This document shows, piece after piece, positions 59,168 through 64,000 of a stretch of DNA of 64,000 bases. The position numbers and the translations under genes were made by a program. The stretch spans positions 1 through 64,000 of the forward strand of contig JAEWJM010000028.1 of NCBI GenBank assembly GCA_023386585.1, read 5' to 3'. Source of the stretch: Bacteroidota bacterium (lineage in GTDB: Bacteria > Bacteroidota > Bacteroidia > Flavobacteriales > Flavobacteriaceae). Positions within the stretch are counted from its first letter, which is position 1; every line of letters starts with the position of its first letter. The notes beneath the pieces are model-generated. The model was not told the origin of the DNA. It saw only the letters and a list, made by a program, of their open reading frames with translations, and did no database searches.

Positions 59168-60814
59168 ATGGCATTAGAAGCAATAGATCCTACACAAACC
59201 AAGGCTTGGCACGCATTAACCAAACATTTTGCAAGAATGCGGAATGTTGAGATGAAATCCCTTTTTGAGGCCAATCCTGGTCGTGCAGCGAGATTCCACA
59301 TACAATGGAACGACTTTCTGATCGATTATTCGAAGAATATTGTTGATTCCGAAACCTTGACGCTGTTGCTTAATCTTGCCGATGAATTACATCTGAACGA
59401 CGCAATACAGAAATATTTTTCGGGCGATCTGATCAATGTGACCGAAAACCGCGCGGTTCTGCACACGGCGTTACGCAGTCCTGAAAACACCTCCGTATTT
59501 GTTGACGGTGAAAATGTGATTCCGGAAGTGTTTCGCGTAAGAGCTAAAATGAAGCGATTTTCGGAAGCAATCATCAGCGGCGAAAGGAAAGGGCACACCG
59601 GAAAACCATTTACCGATGTGGTAAATATCGGAATTGGCGGTTCGGATCTTGGTCCGGCAATGGTCGTGGAAGCGCTGAAATTTTACCGAAACCACCTGAA
59701 CCTACATTTTGTTTCCAATGTTGATGGCGACCACGTCCGGGAAACAATCCGCAGCCTCAATCCGGAGACGACACTTTTTGTTATCGTGTCAAAAACTTTC
59801 ACAACTCAGGAAACGCTGACCAATTCGCAGACGATCCGAAGCTGGTTTCTATCATCCGCGACACAACAAGACGTTGCAAAACATTTTGTGGCGGTTTCGA
59901 CCAATATTTCCAAGGTAACCGAATTCGGGATTGCCGAGGAGAACATTTTCCCGATGTGGGATTGGGTTGGCGGCCGGTTTTCGCTCTGGAGCGCAGTCGG
60001 ATTGTCGATAAGCCTTGCAGTCGGTCCTGACAATTTTGAAAAGCTGCTTTCAGGTGCGCACAAAATGGACGAGCACTTTCGCAGTGCCGAACACAATCGG
60101 AACATTCCAGTTGTCCTTGCCTTGCTCAGCATTTGGTACAATAACTTTTTTGGAGCCGAGAGCGAGGCCCTTATTCCGTACTCGCAATATCTCCAAAAAC
60201 TCGCGCCTTACCTGCAGCAGGGAATTATGGAGAGCAACGGAAAAAGCATATCCCGGGGCGGCCGAAGAGTAAATTATCAAACAGGGACCATTATTTGGGG
60301 CGAGCCGGGAACCAATTCCCAACATGCGTTTTTTCAATTGATCCACCAGGGAACGAAATTGATTCCGGTCGATTTTATCGGTTTTGTAAAACCGCTATAT
60401 GACGAGAAAGACCATCACCGGAAGTTAATGTCGAATTTTTTCGCGCAGACTGAAGCGCTGCTCAATGGAAAGACCGAGCCGGAAGTGCGCCAGGAATTGG
60501 AATCCGCGAAAATAACGGGCGAGAAAGCTGATTTCCTCGCTCCATTCAAAACCTTTGACGGCAACAAACCCACGAATACAATCCTGATTGACCGGCTTAC
60601 ACCTGAGTCGCTTGGTTCGCTGATCGCTATGTACGAGCACAAGATCTTTGTTCAGGGCGTCATCTGGAATATCTTCAGCTACGATCAATGGGGCGTGGAA
60701 TTGGGAAAACAACTTGCCAATAAAATTTTGGGTGAAATTGCCTCGGGAATGGTGAAAGATCACGATTCATCCACTGAATTTCTCTTAAATTACTTCATCA
60801 ATAGAAGCCGGTAA
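59168..60814 (+). CDS. pgi: Glucose-6-phosphate isomerase
   Basis: This 548-residue protein is the long Pgi form. It has the substrate-binding NIGIGGSDLGPAM, SKTFTTQETLTN, DWVGGRFSLWSAVGLS and the terminal YDQWGVELGKQLANKI with catalytic Lys. It interconverts glucose-6-phosphate and fructose-6-phosphate. It lies 6 bp after the M23 peptidase, so it is probably in the same operon. Confidence 0.97.
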   Translation: MALEAIDPTQTKAWHALTKHFARMRNVEMKSLFEANPGRAARFHIQWNDFLIDYSKNIVDSETLTLLLNLADELHLNDAIQKYFSGDLINVTENRAVLHTALRSPENTSVFVDGENVIPEVFRVRAKMKRFSEAIISGERKGHTGKPFTDVVNIGIGGSDLGPAMVVEALKFYRNHLNLHFVSNVDGDHVRETIRSLNPETTLFVIVSKTFTTQETLTNSQTIRSWFLSSATQQDVAKHFVAVSTNISKVTEFGIAEENIFPMWDWVGGRFSLWSAVGLSISLAVGPDNFEKLLSGAHKMDEHFRSAEHNRNIPVVLALLSIWYNNFFGAESEALIPYSQYLQKLAPYLQQGIMESNGKSISRGGRRVNYQTGTIIWGEPGTNSQHAFFQLIHQGTKLIPVDFIGFVKPLYDEKDHHRKLMSNFFAQTEALLNGKTEPEVRQELESAKITGEKADFLAPFKTFDGNKPTNTILIDRLTPESLGSLIAMYEHKIFVQGVIWNIFSYDQWGVELGKQLANKILGEIASGMVKDHDSSTEFLLNYFINRSR

Positions 60815-60858
60815 CCTAGGATTTATCGTACACAAAAACCGAAGTAATTATGTTTTAT

Positions 60859-60866
60859 TATATTTG
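60859..60866 (+). promoter_or_regulatory. -7 element of the cytochrome-b-like protein gene
   Basis: TATATTTG, a perfect TAnnTTTG, is 23 bp before the start codon. Confidence 0.6.
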
Positions 60867-60889
60867 CCGGGAACCAAACCGAAAAAGGC

Positions 60890-61342
60890 ATGTATAATTT
60901 CGTATTAAAATTGCATTCTGGCTGGGCGTATATCGTGTTGATCATGATGTTGATCGCAGTGGTTAATGCCCTGATCGGGCTGTCGTCGAAAAATCCGTTT
61001 ACCTTGAAAGACAGGAGGATTTCACTTTTTGCTTTAACCGCCGTGCACATACAATTGCTGATCGGATTAGTATTGTACTTTACTTCGCCTAACGGCATGG
61101 CCAAATTTGGAATGATTAAAATGGCTGATATGCAGCCGATCGACAGGCTTTTGGCACTTGAACATCCGCTAGTAAACCTTATCGCAATTGCACTGATCAC
61201 CATTGGCTGGTCAAAACACAAGCGCGTTCCGGTGGTCGAGGGATCCGAACAATACAAGCAATTCAAATCAATCGCAATATTTTATGGAATCGGTCTTTTG
61301 CTTCTTCTTAGCCGTATTCCATGGCAAACCTGGTTTTCTTAA
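60890..61342 (+). CDS. Four-helix membrane protein, cytochrome b-like
   Basis: This 150-residue protein has four predicted membrane helices with His residues at their ends (LHSGWAYIV, AVHIQLLIGLVLY, LEHPLVNLIAIAL, WSKHK), consistent with heme b or quinone binding. Relatives in Flavobacteriia are often named cytochrome B, but binding is not shown. A segment FTLKDRRISLFALTAVHIQ is notable. It is followed after 20 bp by the rlpA-like gene, with its own -7 element upstream. Confidence 0.75.
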   Translation: MYNFVLKLHSGWAYIVLIMMLIAVVNALIGLSSKNPFTLKDRRISLFALTAVHIQLLIGLVLYFTSPNGMAKFGMIKMADMQPIDRLLALEHPLVNLIAIALITIGWSKHKRVPVVEGSEQYKQFKSIAIFYGIGLLLLLSRIPWQTWFS

Positions 61343-61362
61343 ACCGGAATGTCTGACCCGAT

Positions 61363-61836
61363 ATGAGAAAAAAGATAACTTTTCACCTGCTCTCCGTGTT
61401 AGCCATAATCTTTCTTTCGGCTTTCACCATCGGCGGTCCAAAAGCAGCGAAAAAGCAGCAAAGGCCGGCGCAGGATACTGTGAAAGTACTTGCGTCGAAG
61501 TTGGATAGCATCGCATTCCCGGTTCATTTGAAGTACAAGCCGTTCAAGCGCGACGTTCACGCGTCCTATTACGCCGACAGGTTTAATGGAAAGAGAACTG
61601 CAAATGGAAGTAAATTCAATAATAATAAATACACGGCAGCGCACCGAAAATTTCCATTTGGGACGAAACTTCGCCTCACCAACGAGCAGAACGGCAAATG
61701 TGTGATCGTTGAGGTGACCGATCGAGGGCCTTTTTCCAAAGGTCGCGAAATCGACATCACCAAACGTGCATTCAGGGAAATTGCAGGCGATAAATCATCC
61801 GGCGGAATCAACGTAACAATTGAGGTTGTCGAGTAG
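61363..61836 (+). CDS. rlpA: RlpA-like lytic transglycosylase / septal ring protein
   Basis: This 157-residue protein has a signal peptide (about 1-22) and a double-psi-beta-barrel domain typical of RlpA: ASYYADRFNGKRTANGSKFNN, YTAAHRKFPFGTKLRLTNEQNGK and the catalytic-Asp segment VTDRGPFSKGREIDITKRAF. RlpA cleaves glycan strands lacking stem peptides at the septum in some bacteria. It lies 20 bp after the cytochrome-like gene and 2 bp before the end of the convergent CYTH gene. Confidence 0.9.
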   Translation: MRKKITFHLLSVLAIIFLSAFTIGGPKAAKKQQRPAQDTVKVLASKLDSIAFPVHLKYKPFKRDVHASYYADRFNGKRTANGSKFNNNKYTAAHRKFPFGTKLRLTNEQNGKCVIVEVTDRGPFSKGREIDITKRAFREIAGDKSSGGINVTIEVVE

Positions 61837-61838
61837 CA

Positions 61839-62312
61839 TTAGCTTCCCCAATTGGAGTATGGGTTTTTGCTGAGTGAAGCGTTATAATAGCGCGCATCCG
61901 CAGTAACTTCGGCGCCGAGCCACTCCGGCTTTTGGAAGGCCTCATTTTCATCAGACAATTCGATTTCGGCAACGATCAGTCCGCTGTTTTCCCCTTCAAA
62001 TTCGTCGATTTCAAAAATATGCTTGCCGCAGCGCACTTCATAGCGCATCTTCTCGATTCTTCCCGATTCACACATTTCAAGCATCGGTTTGGCTTCAGCC
62101 AATGAAATTTCGGTTTCCCACTCGAAGCGTGTTGTCATTGCCTCATTCGCTTTTCCCTTGATGGTTATAAAGCCAATTTCGCCTTTGATGCGGATTCTGA
62201 CCGTCCGTTCAGGATCGGAGTTTAAATATCCCTGTGCAATGAAATTGCGGGCAATTGCATGCTTGCGGTAATCTGTCGAAGTCACGAGGAACTTGCGTTC
62301 AATCTCTTTCAT
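61839..62312 (-). CDS. CYTH domain protein (adenylate cyclase/ThTPase-like fold)
   Basis: Started at MKEIERKFLV (157 aa), the N-terminal EIERKFLV motif is the CYTH signature. It is followed by GYLNSDPERTVRIRIKG, FITIKGKAN and the acidic FEIDEFEGENSGLIVAEIELS stretch, together forming the tunnel that binds triphosphates with divalent metals. Members hydrolyse tripolyphosphate or thiamine triphosphate or form cAMP; the exact activity is unknown. It is divergent from dinB, and the long upstream frame (to 62498) lies inside dinB and is not real. Confidence 0.88.
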   Translation of the reverse strand: MKEIERKFLVTSTDYRKHAIARNFIAQGYLNSDPERTVRIRIKGEIGFITIKGKANEAMTTRFEWETEISLAEAKPMLEMCESGRIEKMRYEVRCGKHIFEIDEFEGENSGLIVAEIELSDENEAFQKPEWLGAEVTADARYYNASLSKNPYSNWGS

Positions 62313-62338
62313 GTTGATGATTTGGTATAAAGATATTT

Positions 62339-62346
62339 TAAATTTG
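62339..62346 (+). promoter_or_regulatory. -7 element of dinB, only 4 bp before ATG
   Basis: TAAATTTG is a perfect TAnnTTTG, and the dinB ATG (62351) begins 5 bp after its last base, the same spacing as at uvrC. A leaderless transcript is likely. Confidence 0.55.
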
Positions 62347-62350
62347 TTGC

Positions 62351-63433
62351 ATGGACGAAAACATTCCGCAGCGGAAAATAATCCACGTCGACATGGATGC
62401 TTTTTATGCCTCGGTCGAACAGATGGACAATCCGGAGCTACGCGGAAAGCCCGTAGCTGTTGGAGGCGCTGAGAATCGTGGCGTTGTTGCGGCAGCAAGT
62501 TACGAAGCGCGCAAATTCGGGGTCAGAAGCGCTTTAAGCGGCGTCCTTGCGCGTAAATACTGTCCGGAACTCATCTTCGTCACTCCGCGGTTCGATCGGT
62601 ACAAAGAAATATCGAATCAGATCAGGACCATTTTTCATGACTATACCGACTTAGTAGAGCCGCTTTCGCTCGATGAGGCATATCTCGATGTGACGCAAAA
62701 CAAAAAGGGAAATCCGAGCGCATCGATGGTCGCACTGGAAATCCGTAAGCGTATTTACAATGAGGTCGGACTAACCGCATCGGCCGGGATTTCAATCAAT
62801 AAATTTGTTGCTAAGGTTGCTTCGGATGTCAACAAGCCCAACGGGCAGAAGACGGTTCCGCCGGATGAGGTGGAAGCCTTTCTCGAAGCGCTTCCGATAA
62901 GGAAATTTTACGGTGTTGGAAAAGTTACCACTGAGAAAATGTACCAACTCGGAATTTTCACCGGCGCTGACCTGAAGCAGAAGCCGCTCGAATTTCTCGA
63001 AAAGCATTTCGGCAAAGCAGGGAATTTTTACTTTCAGGTTGTGCGAGGCATTCACCACAGCGAGGTCAAGGCGTCGCGGGTTGCGAAATCGGTTGCCGCG
63101 GAACATACTTTTGATGAAAATCTGTCTTCCGAAATCTTTATGGCCGACAAGCTCGATAATATTGCCGCACAACTCGCGAAACGGATTTCCCGTTATGATG
63201 TTGCGGGCAAAACAATAACGTTAAAGATCAAATACAGCGATTTTACAATTCAGACACGAAGCAAAACGCTGCCCTATTTTATTGCCGATAAAAGTCTTTT
63301 GCTTGAGACCGCAAAAGAGCTGCTATTTCAGGAGCGAATGAAAGATTCGGTAAGATTGCTCGGCATTTCATTGAGCAACCTAAATACGGAACAAAAGAAA
63401 ACTGTCGCCGTACAACTTAAATTTGACTTTTAG
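62351..63433 (+). CDS. dinB: DNA polymerase IV (Y-family)
   Basis: This 360-residue Y-family polymerase has the N-terminal HVDMDAFYASVEQ (12-24, metal Asp), YEARKFGVRSALSG, the catalytic SLDEAYLDVT (Asp-Glu) and the helix-hairpin region FYGVGKVTTEKMYQLGI, plus a little-finger domain. It bypasses DNA lesions with low fidelity. It is divergent from the CYTH gene and its promoter is fused to the start codon. It is followed by a terminator for the convergent gene. Confidence 0.96.
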   Translation: MDENIPQRKIIHVDMDAFYASVEQMDNPELRGKPVAVGGAENRGVVAAASYEARKFGVRSALSGVLARKYCPELIFVTPRFDRYKEISNQIRTIFHDYTDLVEPLSLDEAYLDVTQNKKGNPSASMVALEIRKRIYNEVGLTASAGISINKFVAKVASDVNKPNGQKTVPPDEVEAFLEALPIRKFYGVGKVTTEKMYQLGIFTGADLKQKPLEFLEKHFGKAGNFYFQVVRGIHHSEVKASRVAKSVAAEHTFDENLSSEIFMADKLDNIAAQLAKRISRYDVAGKTITLKIKYSDFTIQTRSKTLPYFIADKSLLLETAKELLFQERMKDSVRLLGISLSNLNTEQKKTVAVQLKFDF

Positions 63434-63436
63434 GAA

Positions 63437-63463
63437 TAAAAAAAGCCGCTCAGAGGCGGCCTT
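63437..63463 (-). terminator. Terminator of the Bax-inhibitor-1-like gene
   Basis: On the minus strand the arms GCCGC / GCGGC, extended by A/T pairs, form a hairpin followed by seven T residues. It lies between the stops of dinB and the convergent membrane protein gene. Confidence 0.8.
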
Positions 63464-63478
63464 ATGAACTATTTTATT

Positions 63479-64000
63479 CTACTTCCTGCTAGAAAGCTTC
63501 GCGATCAACCGAAGGAATTCGACATAGAGCCAAACCAAAGTGATCATCAATCCCATGGCGCCGAACCATTCCATAAACTTCGGATGTTTTTGAATTGCAC
63601 CTTTTTCGATCATGTCAAAATCCAGAAACAGATTCATTGAAGCGATCACGATCACGAAAACGCTGATTCCGATGCTAACCAAAGAACTGCCGTAATGTAC
63701 CGGAACAAAGCTGGTAAACATTGAAAACAACCACGAAACGATATAATATGTGGCGATTGCCAGTGTAGCGGCTATTATGATCGATTTGAATTGTTCGGTC
63801 ACTTTTACAACCTGATACTTGTAAAGCAGCAGGCAAACGCAGAAGGTGACGAAAGTCGCGCCCACTGCCTGAATAACTATTCCGGGATAACCCGCTTCAA
63901 GGACTGCCGATATCGCACCAATGAATAAGCCTTCAAAAATGGCATAACCCGGCGCAATAAAACCGGAGGTCTGAGGACGGAAAGATGCAATAAGCACTAG
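63479..64000 (-). CDS. Bax inhibitor-1 / YccA-family membrane protein (5' end outside window)
   Basis: The visible ~172 residues are the C-terminal part; the start lies beyond the right edge. At least five membrane helices are visible (SFRPQTSGFIAPGYAIFEGLFIGAISAVLE, GIVIQAVGATFVTFCVCLLLY, IIIAATLAIATYYIVSWLF, LVSIGISVFVIVIASMNLFLDFDMIEKGA, AMGLMITLVWLYVEFLRLIAKL). The FLDFDMIE segment and LYVEFLRLI near the end are typical of the YccA/YbhL branch of the BI-1/TMBIM family. These inner-membrane proteins affect proteolysis or ion leak; the role here is unknown. Confidence 0.88.
   Translation of the reverse strand, partial: LVLIASFRPQTSGFIAPGYAIFEGLFIGAISAVLEAGYPGIVIQAVGATFVTFCVCLLLYKYQVVKVTEQFKSIIIAATLAIATYYIVSWLFSMFTSFVPVHYGSSLVSIGISVFVIVIASMNLFLDFDMIEKGAIQKHPKFMEWFGAMGLMITLVWLYVEFLRLIAKLSSRK

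Noticed and set aside
1..64000. tRNA, rRNA, CRISPR, transposase, integrase or prophage genes
   Set aside because: Looked for and not found; there are no cloverleaf-like segments, spacer arrays or mobile-element proteins in the reading frames.

Overview
The window reads as a chromosomal segment of a Flavobacteriaceae member (phylum Bacteroidota), probably Flavobacterium or a close relative. The evidence is the Bacteroidota -7 promoter element TAnnTTTG upstream of many genes, the near absence of Shine-Dalgarno sequences, a complete Bat (aerotolerance) operon, a PorZ-type type IX secretion component next to recO, a TonB-dependent receptor locus with DUF5689 and choice-of-anchor lipoproteins, and Flavobacteriaceae-type interspersed palindromic repeats. 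There are no rRNA or tRNA genes, no CRISPR array, no insertion sequence and no prophage. Coding density is high and genes are packed into short operons.

Layout. 0.6-6.7 kb: an outer-membrane uptake locus (TonB receptor and two lipoproteins, leftward) divergent from a secreted endonuclease/exonuclease/phosphatase. 6.7-9.1 kb: 3-hydroxyanthranilate dioxygenase and an ALDH7-type dehydrogenase. 9.1-11.3 kb: ergothioneine pair egtD/egtB. 11.3-17.2 kb: a mixed accessory stretch with a PPP-type phosphatase, an orphan response regulator, an unrecognised exported coiled-coil protein, an AlbA_2/Schlafen-type protein, an SDR and an aldo/keto reductase. 17.4-26.4 kb: Bat operon (moxR, DUF58, membrane protein, batA, batB, batC, batD, batE). 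26.3-37.6 kb: housekeeping genes (cvpA, pheS, gpsA, yqhD-like, nadD, gmk, yicC, arsC-like, DinB-like, cystathionine gamma-synthase). 37.8-53.2 kb: gdhA, porZ-recO, ileS-dksA-like-lspA, 5-formyl-THF cyclo-ligase, uvrC with a patatin-Omp85 protein, and an amino-acid permease. 53.4-58 kb: homogentisate dioxygenase, 4-hydroxyphenylpyruvate dioxygenase, a candidate small RNA or leader, a DUF3108 protein and tryptophan 2,3-dioxygenase. 58-64 kb: M23 peptidase, pgi, a cytochrome-b-like membrane protein, an RlpA-like protein, a CYTH protein, dinB and a Bax-inhibitor-1-like protein cut by the window edge.

How the genes fit together. Three modules dominate. Aromatic amino-acid catabolism is spread over two places: tryptophan by KynA and 3-HAO, leading towards quinolinate and NAD, with nadD also present; tyrosine by HPPD and HmgA. 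The Bat operon joins a MoxR chaperone-type ATPase to von Willebrand A and TPR membrane proteins. Cell-envelope functions include lspA, an M23 lipoprotein, RlpA, PorZ, a patatin with an Omp85 barrel, and the TonB locus.

The observations most worth follow-up are: a swapped GIHH signature in the type 2 isoleucyl-tRNA synthetase; promoter elements lying only 4 bp before the start codons of two DNA-repair genes (uvrC and dinB), which suggests leaderless transcripts; a short promoter-micro-ORF-terminator unit at 56.0-56.15 kb; a dispersed hairpin repeat family with four clear copies and one decayed copy; and the TonB-DUF5689-nuclease locus. I found no clearly novel defence or biosynthetic system. 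These are leads rather than proofs.
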